Source: Nitrospira defluvii (GTDB lineage Bacteria; Nitrospirota; Nitrospiria; Nitrospirales; Nitrospiraceae). From it: a DNA stretch of 64,000 nt. Both the position numbers and the translations under genes were made by a program. The notes under the pieces are model-generated. The model was not told the DNA's origin. It worked only from the letters and a program-made list of their open reading frames with translations, and searched no databases. Of this stretch, positions 50,099-59,737 are shown in pieces (position 1 is the stretch's first letter; each line of letters begins with the position of its first letter). Where the stretch lies: positions 3,495,501 to 3,559,500 of the forward strand of contig FP929003.1 in the NCBI GenBank assembly GCA_000196815.1. The letters run 5' to 3'.

Positions 50099-50240
50099 GG
50101 ATGCTGGTCCTCCTGATCAAGCGATGTGGGTGCGCTCGGAGGATTCTAAGAAGCTGCCGGTGGAAAATCAAACAGGAAGGACGTGAAACGGGCAGACCTG
50201 GCGAGCCGTAACGGGACGATCCCCCTCGCCGGACCGTACC

Positions 50241-50681
50241 TCACGGATAAAAACTGATCCGTCGTCCGGCAATCGCCTGCGCCACGGACGTGAGAATCTG
50301 TTCCCGTTCCGCCGGTTTCTCCAAACACTCCACCACACCTTGCTTGCGTAGCGAACTGGCCAGCTGCTCATCGTGATACCCCGTCAACACGATGACCGGG
50401 AGGGAAGGATATTGGGCACGGAAGTAGGCAATGGCCTCAACCCCGTTGATACGCGGCATCCGGATATCACAAATGATGACATCGACCATCAAGGGATTGT
50501 CGCCGCTGTTCAAGACCTCAACCGCCCTCCCACCGTCCTCCGCCTCCTCGACGTCGTATCCCGCCTGAGCCAACGTCATGCGTAGCAGACTGCGAATGGA
50601 ATCTTCATCGTCCACCACCAGCACCCGCCCTAGACAGACCTTCTCGTCTGCAACCAATCCGAACGGCCATGCCATTCCCAT
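50241..50681 (-). CDS. single-domain response regulator
   Basis: 146 residues from ATG 50681, with GGAGG five bases upstream. A receiver domain (about 18-140) with VVDDEDS, phospho-acceptor Asp in VIICDIRMPRING, Thr in VIVLTGYHD and Lys in CLEKPAE. There is no output domain, so it acts through protein contacts or a phosphorelay. No kinase gene is adjacent. Partner unknown. Confidence 0.88.
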   Translation of the reverse strand: MGMAWPFGLVADEKVCLGRVLVVDDEDSIRSLLRMTLAQAGYDVEEAEDGGRAVEVLNSGDNPLMVDVIICDIRMPRINGVEAIAYFRAQYPSLPVIVLTGYHDEQLASSLRKQGVVECLEKPAEREQILTSVAQAIAGRRISFYP

Positions 50682-51062
50682 GGTGACCTCCCCTCGCGCT
50701 TCACAACGGGTTTTCTCACCCCATTCAATCGTGGAAGGAATGCAAGGAGGACGCCTGCAGCCAGGGCCTGACAAGGTCGCGCCAAATCGTCGGGTTGACC
50801 ATGGATGGATGGCCAGGCAAACCTAAAAACGATGCAATCCGGTGGTGGAACCCCACCACCAGCGGTGCAAAAGCACCATCATTATTCCGTGGAGATGGCG
50901 CTGAGGGCGCAAAGAGGCTGTCCTCACGATCCGTCGTTCGTGAAACATCGCTGGTCTGTCCTCATCAAGAAGCGGATGGCGTTTGGTCCGAAATAGCCCG
51001 AGCGGAGTTGCTACCGGCGAGAGACTGTGAATCCCTGCAAGACAGGTGTAACGCTGCACGCT
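50682..51062. other. intergenic region with small hairpins
   Basis: About 380 bp between the ada stop and the response regulator start. A perfect 8-bp hairpin GGTGGTGG-AACC-CCACCACC lies at 50841-50860, followed by GGTGC-AAAA-GCACC at 50864-50877. No gene and no known riboswitch pattern recognised. Confidence 0.35.
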
Positions 51063-52151
51063 TCAGGGGGCCACACTCGACTCACGTTCAAGTAGCATCC
51101 GTTTGCGCTCCACACCCCAGCGATAGCCCGAGAGGCCACCATCGTGGCGCACGACTCGATGACAGGGAATGGCGACCGCCAACGGATTCGCCCCGCAAGC
51201 CCGCCCGACCGCTCGCGCAGACTTGGGCGAACCGATGCGAGTCGCGATCTCCGTATACGTCGCCGTCGAACCCACGGGAATCCGTTGCAAGGCCTTCCAC
51301 ACCAGCTGCTGAAACGCCGTGCCCCGGATATCGAGCGGAAGCTTCACTCCTCGCCCCGGAGTCTCCACGAAGCCGACCACGGTTGAGACCAGCCGCTCAA
51401 ACGCGGCATCCCCACCGGTGAGGTTCGCCCGGGGAAAGCGGGCCTGAAGATCCCGCGTCAACGCATCTGGATCATCGCCCAGCAGAATGGCGCAGACCCC
51501 ACGCTCACTTTGGGCCACCAGGATCGCCCCCAATGAACAGGGTCCCACGGCAAACCGGATCTTGCTCTGTGCACCCCCGGCCCGGTAGCGTGACGGGGTC
51601 ATACCCAGGAGGGCATTCGAGGCTTCATAGAATCGCCCGGAAGAATTGAATCCGGCCCGGTAGAGCGCCTCCGTTACCGGACGATCACGCCCCAATTCAC
51701 ACCGTACCCGTGTCGCGCGGTGCGCAACGGCATACCCTCGCGGCGTCAGGCCCGTGGCGGAGGTAAAAACCCGATGAAAATGGGACGGACTCATCTTCGC
51801 GCGTTGCGCCAACTCGTCGAGAGACGGCAGGTGCTCGGCCTGCTCGATGTACCGGCAGATGGCGACCACTATTCGCGCCTGCCGATCAACCGACGAGGGC
51901 TGATCGGGCCGGCAGCGCTTGCACGGGCGAAACCCGGCCTGCTCGGCATCCGCGCAGGTTGCATGAAACCGGACATTCTCCCGCAGAGGCTGCCGCGCAG
52001 CGCAGGAAGGACGGCAATACACGCCTGTCGTCCTGACGGAATAGTAAAAGGTGCCGTCCGCGGCAGGATCGCGGGCCAGGATGGCCGCCCAACGCGGGTC
52101 CTGCCTGATGGTCCGGTTGATCCGCCCTGTCGTCGAGGCCGAGGAGGTCAT
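51063..52151 (-). CDS. ada: Ada-type methyltransferase and transcription activator
   Basis: 362 residues from ATG 52151 with GGAGT upstream; the longer frame to 52355 overlaps the lipoprotein gene and is rejected. N-terminal Ada zinc domain with C46, C50, C77 and C80 (GVYCRPSC...FRPCKRC), C46 being the phosphotriester methyl acceptor in the family. AraC-type helix-turn-helix about 95-190. C-terminal O6-methylguanine methyltransferase with active-site PCHRV (C330). It repairs alkylated DNA and, once methylated, activates the adaptive response. Confidence 0.93.
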   Translation of the reverse strand: MTSSASTTGRINRTIRQDPRWAAILARDPAADGTFYYSVRTTGVYCRPSCAARQPLRENVRFHATCADAEQAGFRPCKRCRPDQPSSVDRQARIVVAICRYIEQAEHLPSLDELAQRAKMSPSHFHRVFTSATGLTPRGYAVAHRATRVRCELGRDRPVTEALYRAGFNSSGRFYEASNALLGMTPSRYRAGGAQSKIRFAVGPCSLGAILVAQSERGVCAILLGDDPDALTRDLQARFPRANLTGGDAAFERLVSTVVGFVETPGRGVKLPLDIRGTAFQQLVWKALQRIPVGSTATYTEIATRIGSPKSARAVGRACGANPLAVAIPCHRVVRHDGGLSGYRWGVERKRMLLERESSVAP

Positions 52152-52254
52152 AGGCACTCCGTTCACCTTGGCATGAGTCACTACAGGGTAGCAGGCAGAA
52201 GCCCGCGCGACACTCCGGATCCTGCTGTCGAATTCGAAAAGAGCCCCGTCGCGC

Positions 52255-52623
52255 TTATTTGGTTTCGACCGCCGTGCCGTACACCTGCGTGCAGGCTCGC
52301 GAGAACAGAATGAAGTACTGGAAATAGCCGTCGACCGTGACCTCAACCAGTGCATCCGCCAAGGGTTTCATGCGAAGCGCATCCTCGACCGCATTTCTCA
52401 TCTCATTGCCACCCGTCACCGGAATGAGGCCCAGCAGGTGATAGACACAATCCTGCCCGCGCACCTTACCCAGTTCGGTATAACCGCCCGGGGCCAGCGG
52501 CTTGGTCGAAGGCGCAATGCCACCGGGCTGATGCATACAGCCGGTGGTGAACGTCGCCGCCAGCAGCACGGCACAAGTCCAGCCCCTGATCTGCCACTGG
52601 TCAGAAAGTCGTCTCGTCATCAC
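52255..52623 (-). CDS. TRL-like lipoprotein
   Basis: 122 residues. Signal peptide with lipobox TTGC (Cys about 29), so it is lipid-anchored. The mature part matches the TRL-like family: LGKVRGQDCVYHLLGLIPVTGG, ALRMKPLADALVEVTVDGYFQYF and CTQVYGTAVE. The family is periplasm-facing and of unknown function. It is separated from ada by about 100 bp on the same strand. Confidence 0.75.
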   Translation of the reverse strand: MMTRRLSDQWQIRGWTCAVLLAATFTTGCMHQPGGIAPSTKPLAPGGYTELGKVRGQDCVYHLLGLIPVTGGNEMRNAVEDALRMKPLADALVEVTVDGYFQYFILFSRACTQVYGTAVETK

Positions 52624-52965
52624 GTGTCATTCCTTTCGTGTGCGCGGCCGCCACTGGCCACGCAATGTGATACCCACGTTGGGAGCACCTTGGTCTTGAT
52701 TGTCTCTGAAGATCGGTACTGAAAGTGACCGGGCAGAGCACACTATAAGAAGGTGAATCGACATCTTGCACGTCTGCCGGGGCATCCTCAACCCTAAAAC
52801 GCACGGCTCAGGCGGGTGTCTGAATGTGCGACAGATAGCAGGCGGCGGGGAAAAACTGCGAATCACAGATGGAGTGCCGAGTCAGCGGCGCAAACGCCAG
52901 AGCAAAGGGCGACGGCTAGTGAGTCATGGAGTACTGGCGATGATTGCGGATAGGACAAATGTGAA
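52624..52965. other. intergenic, outer flank of the integrative element
   Basis: About 340 bp between the lipoprotein start and the left attachment repeat. An open frame runs through it on the plus strand but ends just beyond the tRNA fragment and lacks a ribosome site, so it is not annotated. Nothing else recognised. Confidence 0.4.
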
Positions 52966-53010
52966 TGGTGAGTCGGCTGGGATTCGAACCCAGGACCCTC
53001 GCCTTAAAAG
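52966..53010 (-). repeat. left attachment site (3' fragment of tRNA-Lys)
   Basis: 45 bases identical to 57632-57676, covering the tRNA-Lys 3' end including CCA, T-arm, variable loop and the 3' side of the anticodon arm. After position 53010 the sequence departs from the tRNA. This is the classic displaced copy left by tRNA-targeted integration and marks the far end of the element. Confidence 0.93.
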
Positions 53011-53302
53011 TTCGTTAAGTAGTATTTCTATAGCGGCTTGACTTTGTGAAGGTTTCCCCGTTTTATCTTTCGAATTGAATAGTTACGATTCCCTAAAGAC
53101 TCTAGTGGTTCTACTGAATGGCCAGGTTCTGGACTGTTTCTAGCACAAATCTAGCACACGGGATCGAATGCTCTAAGCAAGAAAGCCGATCGAGAGTAAG
53201 TCCCTTCCGATTTACTCTGCTCGATTTTGAGCCTGTTGAGGCGTATGCTCTTGGTCGTTATCCACCTTCTTGCATCGGAAGCGGCGACTCACATTTCTTC
53301 TA

Positions 53303-54097
53303 ATGTTACATAAGTCTGCAGCCCTACACAGACTGGAACGGCAGCTGAAAGCACTCGATGTCATTCCGCTTAATCCGAGATTTTCACCGGAATTTAAGCG
53401 GTGGAAACGAAATACCGAGGTCGCCATTGAAAATATATTTGGCACTGAATCTCGTCATCTTAAAGACTTCGATGCTATAAGCTTCAGCCTTGGTTTCTTC
53501 TCTACTGGCACGCCTGATAGTGCATTCGACCATGCATTCCAAGATGGGATTGTCGATGCAAAGGCTATTCTGTCATCGCTCATTCAGGAGATAGAAGAGT
53601 ACTGGGAAGAGGAACCATCTTTAGGCCAACGCCCAGACACCCTATCTAGGCTAACGCGGCTCTGTGATCGCTTTCACCTTGTAGCACAGCGCATGCGTCA
53701 CAGGTATTCTGAACGACCAACCCTTGAAGTAGAAGATGAATACGACACTCAAGACTTATTCCACGCCTTGCTTGCCATAGATTTCGACGACATTCGCAGG
53801 GAGGAGTGGACTCCAAGTTATGCAGGGGGGTCAGCTCGAATGGACTTCCTTCTTAAGGAAGAAGGAATAGTTGTTGAACTAAAAAAAACGAGGAGATCCC
53901 TCGATACGAAAGCGATCGGCGATCAACTGCTTATCGATATTGGAAGGTACCAAGTGCACCCGGACTGTAAAATGCTCTTCTGCTTTGTGTATGACCCAGA
54001 AGGCCGCATAGGAAACCCAAGCGGTCTGGAATCTGACCTTACAAAGAGACACGGGAACATTGACGTACGAGTCATCGTCTCACCAAAGGGACTATGA
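53303..54097 (+). CDS. PD-(D/E)XK nuclease-like protein, candidate defence effector
   Basis: 264 residues. The N-terminal ~135 residues are mostly helical (LHRLERQLKALDVI, FKRWKRNTEVAIENIFG). The C-terminal part has a restriction-nuclease-like core: D181 in ARMDFLL, then E192-x-K194 in IVVELKKT, then IGDQLLIDIGRY, where the Gln/Asp could complete the site, and VRVIVSPKGL. This spacing fits PD-(D/E)XK nucleases. Codon use is clearly AT-richer than the chromosome. The ATG at 53303 is chosen over a TTG at 53270; neither has a good ribosome site. It is convergent with the next gene. Nuclease assignment is moderate; defence role is inference. Confidence 0.7.
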   Translation: MLHKSAALHRLERQLKALDVIPLNPRFSPEFKRWKRNTEVAIENIFGTESRHLKDFDAISFSLGFFSTGTPDSAFDHAFQDGIVDAKAILSSLIQEIEEYWEEEPSLGQRPDTLSRLTRLCDRFHLVAQRMRHRYSERPTLEVEDEYDTQDLFHALLAIDFDDIRREEWTPSYAGGSARMDFLLKEEGIVVELKKTRRSLDTKAIGDQLLIDIGRYQVHPDCKMLFCFVYDPEGRIGNPSGLESDLTKRHGNIDVRVIVSPKGL

Positions 54098-54139
54098 TGT
54101 TGAGCAAGTCCAGCACCGAAGAATAGTTCCTGCTTGCCT

Positions 54140-54907
54140 TCAAAATCTATCGCGCCGGCTTACTTCTTTCGGTTGTGTCTTAAGCGCGAACTTATCCAGG
54201 TTTGCGGAGATCCAATCCCACCCAGTTTCGGTAAACGTATATCCGATATATGTTTCATTATAGCCATCCCCTGGATAGGCCTCGTAACACAGAAATCCCT
54301 TCTGCGAAAGACTCTTTAGTGCAAAGGTAGTGGCGGCCTTTGTGAACCCGTTGTTCTCCATATCTCGCCTGATCATATAGGCAGAAGCATGATCTTCGGG
54401 ACTATCGATATTCTCCGCTAGTGCAGCCAGGGCTACTATCTCGTGCTGGTCTAGCCCTTCCACTTTGGCGACTTTTGATAGTGACAGGGTAGAGAGGGTC
54501 TGCGCCTTCTTCAAATAGGCCTCAATTTTTTTGGTAATACCAACTCTCAGGACGTCGAAATCGCTGGATGATGCAGTCGAATATCTAATTACAGCACGAT
54601 GTTGGATATCAAATGGGAATCTGGTCGCTCGTTCAGTCGAACATACAAGAACTACTTCCTTACCGCAGGCAATCGCATAACCTAATTCGAACCATACATT
54701 TGGATTGTCGAGTGTGATGTCCGCCAAACACATGGCTGAGTCTTGGATGGCACGTTCTATGTCTTGAATTGGAATGCTAACTTCAGGGTCCTGATCCACC
54801 CTATATGGCTCTAGCCCTGCATTTTGGATCGCAGGAGAAAAAATATCTGCGTACCTCTTATCAAATGTGCTGCCATCAAAAGGTTGAATGACAAAACATA
54901 TTGCCAT
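54140..54907 (-). CDS. nucleoside-deoxyribosyltransferase/TIR-like protein with winged-helix tail
   Basis: 255 residues, AGGAGG eight bases before ATG 54907. N-terminal domain 1-~125: AICFVIQPFDG, YADIFSPAIQNAGLEPYRVD, then LADITLDNPNVWFELGYAIACGK (62-83), with E74 at the place of the conserved acid in nucleoside 2-deoxyribosyltransferase-like domains; this fold group is related to TIR-type NAD-cleaving domains. C-terminal part (~160-245) looks like a winged helix (EIVALAALAE...TTFALKSLSQKGFLCYE...FTETGWDWI). A sensor/DNA-binding module fused to a nucleotide-cleaving domain suggests a stress or anti-phage protein; this is inference. AT-rich compared with neighbours. Confidence 0.7.
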   Translation of the reverse strand: MAICFVIQPFDGSTFDKRYADIFSPAIQNAGLEPYRVDQDPEVSIPIQDIERAIQDSAMCLADITLDNPNVWFELGYAIACGKEVVLVCSTERATRFPFDIQHRAVIRYSTASSSDFDVLRVGITKKIEAYLKKAQTLSTLSLSKVAKVEGLDQHEIVALAALAENIDSPEDHASAYMIRRDMENNGFTKAATTFALKSLSQKGFLCYEAYPGDGYNETYIGYTFTETGWDWISANLDKFALKTQPKEVSRRDRF

Positions 54908-55164
54908 TGAACTTCCCTCCTCCACTCAAGACAGGCGAAAAATCTATTTGGATTCTCCGGAATTTGTTCCCCCAGGATTTCGGCCGCAGTAGTTTATGCC
55001 TGCGTACCTTCGGGGTCAATTTTGCTCCAATATCGCATAAAGCTATCGTTTTCCGATACTTAGGCGTCGCACATGCTTGAAACAAATTTCACCCCTAGGC
55101 GTTTGACACGTCATGCACTCTGACGTACAGTTGCGTCATTCACACTGAGCGACATGGAGGTCTG

Positions 55165-55392
55165 ATGAAAACCCAAATGATGCAGTTTCGCGTCAATGAG
55201 GAGGAGAAGAAGTTGATCGAGAAGTGCGCCAAGGATGCCGGGATGGAGGTGGCCGACTATATCCGCGTCTCCCTGCTCATGGAGATGGTGATGCGGGGAG
55301 AGGTCCAGGCCATCAAGATTATCGGCCAACGGATCGGCATGAAGGCGATGGATGCCCTCAGCCGTCGGCTCAAGGAAAACCCTGCCTCATGA
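55165..55392 (+). CDS. small ribbon-helix-helix/mobilisation-like protein
   Basis: 75 residues with GGAGG upstream. Short N-terminal strand (QMMQFRVNEEEKKLIEKCAKDAG) followed by helices (MEVADYIRVSLLMEMVMRG), as in ribbon-helix-helix DNA-binding proteins and MobC-like accessory proteins. It is likely a DNA-binding regulator of the element. Base composition returns to GC-rich here. Confidence 0.65.
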   Translation: MKTQMMQFRVNEEEKKLIEKCAKDAGMEVADYIRVSLLMEMVMRGEVQAIKIIGQRIGMKAMDALSRRLKENPAS

Positions 55393-55441
55393 GGAACGGA
55401 ACAAAGGCAGCGCGGTCCGGCGACAGCCGGACGCGCAACAA

Positions 55442-55465
55442 GCCCCCGTTGAGTAATACGGGGGC
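55442..55465 (+). terminator. hairpin after the ribbon-helix-helix gene
   Basis: Perfect 8-bp stem GCCCCCGT / ACGGGGGC with an 8-base loop, 50 bp after the stop. No strong U-run. A very similar hairpin follows the next gene at 56013-56044. Confidence 0.5.
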
Positions 55466-55621
55466 GCTAACTGCAAATCGTGTCATTGCGTTTTCAAGAT
55501 CCTGTGTTTCGTTAAAGCATCGTGCGATCCAACACTTACACGCGTTCAAGCTGTCAACATAGGTATGTTCGTTTCGGAGCATTTAGCTATACGGGGGAGA
55601 GAGATCTCGGATAGGAGCAGC

Positions 55622-55999
55622 ATGAAAGAACGAATGAGTCTCCGTCAGTGTGAATGCCTCCGGTGTGGGAACCGGTGGTGGCCTCGTCAACCTAAACAAC
55701 CACGTCGTTGTGCTAGCTGCAAAAGCCCGTACTGGAATCGCCCGCGGCAAAAGAGAGTGATCATGATCAGGGAACCGGGGAAACGGTCTTATCGCATCGC
55801 AGCCCCCGTCGAGAGCTCGGCTGCGCAGGTCTCCCCTCCGACACCCACGCCGAGCCCCGATCAATCGGCCTCGCGACTCTTTACGGTCTTGAAAGAGCTG
55901 AAGGCCAACAATGTGCCTTGGGCGGAGATATTGGAACGTGTCCGGCACGAGTTCGGTGTCGAATTGACCAAGGATCAGGTGAAAACGCTGGTACGGTAA
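55622..55999 (+). CDS. zinc-ribbon protein of the element
   Basis: 125 residues from ATG 55622 with AGGAG upstream. N-terminal zinc ribbon CLRCGNRWWPR...CASCKSPYW (two CxxC pairs), a Pro-rich linker (PPTPTPSPDQ) and a C-terminal helical region (ILERVRHEFGVELTKDQVKTLVR) that may be a helix-turn-helix. It is probably a DNA- or RNA-binding protein; function unknown. Situated between the ribbon-helix-helix and excisionase-like genes. Confidence 0.65.
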   Translation: MKERMSLRQCECLRCGNRWWPRQPKQPRRCASCKSPYWNRPRQKRVIMIREPGKRSYRIAAPVESSAAQVSPPTPTPSPDQSASRLFTVLKELKANNVPWAEILERVRHEFGVELTKDQVKTLVR

Positions 56000-56012
56000 T
56001 GGACTACCGTAG

Positions 56013-56044
56013 CCCCGCCCCCTTACTGACACACGGGGGCGGGG
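56013..56044 (+). terminator. GC-rich hairpin after the zinc-ribbon gene
   Basis: Perfect 10-bp stem CCCCGCCCCC / GGGGGCGGGG, 13 bases after the stop, loop of 12. Followed by AAGAAAT rather than a U-run, so termination efficiency is uncertain. Confidence 0.55.
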
Positions 56045-56223
56045 AAGAAATCCGGAGTGCGCGGCGGCGCGGGGGTAGCACAGGGCGTGACTGAAGGGTT
56101 GCCGGAAGGCTCGCTCGGTGCTCCAACGCGCGACGCGCCTCCATATCCCGCGCTGGCGTTCCGACGCGAGCGCGTTCAGGGGGGGCCGGGGGTGTCGTCA
56201 GACGCCCCTGGTAACACGGCCAG

Positions 56224-56544
56224 ATGTTGTTAACGGTTAAGGATCTCTCACAGGAACTGCAAGTGAACTCGTCGACCCTCTACGCCTGGGCGAAACAGGG
56301 GAAGATCCCCTGTAAGCGTCTCCATCGGTTGGTGCGCTTCGAGCGGGGAGAAATCGACACCTGGTTAGCCTCCTGCCCCAACGGGATACCCGCGCCCCTG
56401 CCTGACATCTGCCCTGACGCATCACGCATCGACGTGGATGCCCTGATTGCGAGTGCCAAACGTGAGGTCTATACTCCCCGCCACGGGGAAACCAGACCGA
56501 AATCAAGCCTCATCAGGAAGGGGGAGCAGGATGGGGCTGTTTAA
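56224..56544 (+). CDS. excisionase-like helix-turn-helix protein
   Basis: 106 residues. An N-terminal MerR/excisionase-type helix-turn-helix (TVKDLSQELQVNSSTLYAWAKQGKIPCKRLHRLVRFERGEIDTWL, about 3-48) and a loose polar tail. Such proteins bind attachment-site DNA and favour excision, or act as regulators. It overlaps the integrase start by 14 bp, so the two are co-translated. Confidence 0.8.
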   Translation: MLLTVKDLSQELQVNSSTLYAWAKQGKIPCKRLHRLVRFERGEIDTWLASCPNGIPAPLPDICPDASRIDVDALIASAKREVYTPRHGETRPKSSLIRKGEQDGAV

Positions 56545-57616
56545 GCGTAACAAAGTATGGTGGATGAGCTTTATTCATAATGGCCGGCAAGTCCGTCGCA
56601 GTACCGACACCACGGATCGTCGATTAGCCGAAGCTATCCTTGCCAAAGTGCGGGTCAAGCTGATCGAAGGCCGACACTTTGACCGGCTGGAAGAAGAGAA
56701 CCGGACCTTTCAGGAAATGATGGAGCGATACGTTGCAGAACGTGCCACCTTGAAGGCGCCGAAGAGTCGCCTTCGAGATCAGGCAGCATTGAACCATCTC
56801 TTACCGGTCTTTGGGCAGAAACTGCTTTCCGAAATCAGCCCAAAGCAGCTCGCGAGCTACAAGGCCCAGCGACGGATCGAACAAGCAGCTCCAGCAACCA
56901 TCAACAAGGAGCTTCAGCTTGTCCGGCATGCCTTCAATCTGGCCATGCGGGAATGGGAATGGTGTCGGGAAAATCCGATGCATCGGGTGTCTCTGGAACA
57001 GGTCAGAAACGAAGTGGACCGTTGGCTGACGCCGGAGGAAGAAGACCGACTCATGGCCGCGTCGTCACCCTGGCTGCGAGAGATCATCGTGTTTGCCCTA
57101 AATACCGGTATGCGCCAAGGGGAAATCCTCAACCTACAATGGCAGGACGTGGATTTCTCACGGGGTACTTTGATCGTGATGCAAAGCAAGAACGGCACAC
57201 GACGGACCATCCCCCTCAATACCAAGGTCTATGAACTCCTGGCCTCGAAACAGGCTGCAACTGGTCTGTCTCGTGGGCCGGTCTTCAAGACTCCGCTCGG
57301 CAATCTCTTGCAGGTGCGCTTTCTCGTGCGGGAGTTCTGTGAGGCGCGCAATCGGGCCGGAATTCCAGACTTCCGGTTTCACGACATGCGGCACACCTTC
57401 GCCACGCGCTTGGTTCAGCGTGGGGTGGATCTCTACAAGGTCCAACGGCTGCTGGGGCATAAGACGAATTTGATGACACAACGCTACGCGCATCATTCGC
57501 CGGAAAGCCTGAGAGAAGGTGTGAAGGTGCTGGATGAGTGCCAACCGGAGCGGTTTAGCACAAATTTAGCACACGGGGCGGTTTCGGAATATTTCCGAGG
57601 CCTTCAATCGTCGTAA
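56531..57616 (+). CDS. int: tyrosine integrase of the element
   Basis: 361 residues from ATG 56531, with GGAGCAGG upstream. N-terminal arm-type and core-binding SAM-like domain (TFQEMMERYVAE, INKELQLVRHAFNLAMREWEW) and a catalytic domain with the RHRHY set: Arg in LNTGMRQGEI (~194), HxxR in FRFHDMRHTFATRL (~285-289), GH in LLGHKTN and Tyr in TQRYAHH (~318). It ends 15 bp from the tRNA-Lys CCA end, the expected place for a tRNA-targeting integrase. Confidence 0.95.
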   Translation: MGLFKRNKVWWMSFIHNGRQVRRSTDTTDRRLAEAILAKVRVKLIEGRHFDRLEEENRTFQEMMERYVAERATLKAPKSRLRDQAALNHLLPVFGQKLLSEISPKQLASYKAQRRIEQAAPATINKELQLVRHAFNLAMREWEWCRENPMHRVSLEQVRNEVDRWLTPEEEDRLMAASSPWLREIIVFALNTGMRQGEILNLQWQDVDFSRGTLIVMQSKNGTRRTIPLNTKVYELLASKQAATGLSRGPVFKTPLGNLLQVRFLVREFCEARNRAGIPDFRFHDMRHTFATRLVQRGVDLYKVQRLLGHKTNLMTQRYAHHSPESLREGVKVLDECQPERFSTNLAHGAVSEYFRGLQSS

Positions 57617-57631
57617 GTGCTTGATTTATTG

Positions 57632-57707
57632 TGGTGAGTCGGCTGGGATTCGAACCCAGGACCCTCGCCTTAAAAGGGCGATGCTCTACCAGCTGAGCTA
57701 CCGACTC
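57632..57707 (-). tRNA. tRNA-Lys (UUU)
   Basis: 76 bases including an encoded CCA. Acceptor stem GAGTCGG pairs with CCGACTC, D-arm GCTCAGCTGGTAGAGC, anticodon loop CTTTTAA (anticodon TTT), T-arm TGGGTTCGAATCCCA. It is the target of the integrative element, whose right 45-bp repeat forms the tRNA 3' end, so the gene stays intact. Confidence 0.97.
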
Positions 57708-57822
57708 TCCAAAACACAACGACGGCACATCGTCACGCGTGGCGCGGGACGGAGGGGGATCATACCACTGACACGGGATGGTTCGCTACGGCGAGTGATG
57801 CGTTTCACGGACAATCCGGCCC

Positions 57823-59437
<1,615 letters not shown>

Positions 59438-59503
59438 GCAGAGTTACGTCTGCACGTTGTTTCTTTTTCCCGTGCCTGTGCACATGTACAGACAAGCTTG
59501 CGT

Positions 59504-59579
59504 GGGGCTGTGGCGCAGTTGGGAGCGCGCGTGAATGGCATTCACGAGGTCGCCGGTTCAATCCCGGCCAGCTCCACCA
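59504..59579 (+). tRNA. tRNA-Ala (GGC)
   Basis: 76 bases including CCA. Acceptor GGGGCTG pairs with CAGCTCC, D-arm GCGCAGTTGGGAGCGC, anticodon loop ATGGCAT (anticodon GGC), T-arm GCCGGTTCAATCCCGGC. All arms pair, apart from one G-U in the acceptor. Confidence 0.97.
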
Positions 59580-59737
59580 AATAAAGCTTGTCCGATCAAC
59601 GCTTCAAATGTGTGCGGGGATATCCGAACTCTACGAGTCATACGCTTGCCCGGCCGCCGGTGCGCACACAGGCGCTGACACTCTGCAGCGGGTACCTCAC
59701 CGAACGTTTCACCCCTTACACCGAGTCTTACTGATCC

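Larger units (their letters stand above)
52966..57676. mobile_element. 4.7-kb integrative element in tRNA-Lys
   Basis: Bounded by the 45-bp direct repeats at 52966-53010 and 57632-57676. The tyrosine integrase lies next to the intact tRNA and the excisionase-like gene overlaps it, as in many satellite-type islands. Cargo: a nuclease-like protein, a deoxyribosyltransferase/TIR-like protein, a ribbon-helix-helix-like protein and a zinc-ribbon protein. The left half (53.0-55.1 kb) is visibly AT-richer than the chromosome around it, suggesting recent acquisition. No capsid, replication or conjugation genes, so movement would need a helper or only integration/excision. Confidence 0.88.

Noticed and set aside
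50841-50990. Possible riboswitch in the intergenic hairpin region
   Set aside because: Looked for c-di-GMP and cobalamin patterns; only simple hairpins were found and no conserved core could be matched.
52766-53041. Plus-strand frame crossing the left attachment site
   Set aside because: Runs through the tRNA fragment and has no ribosome site.
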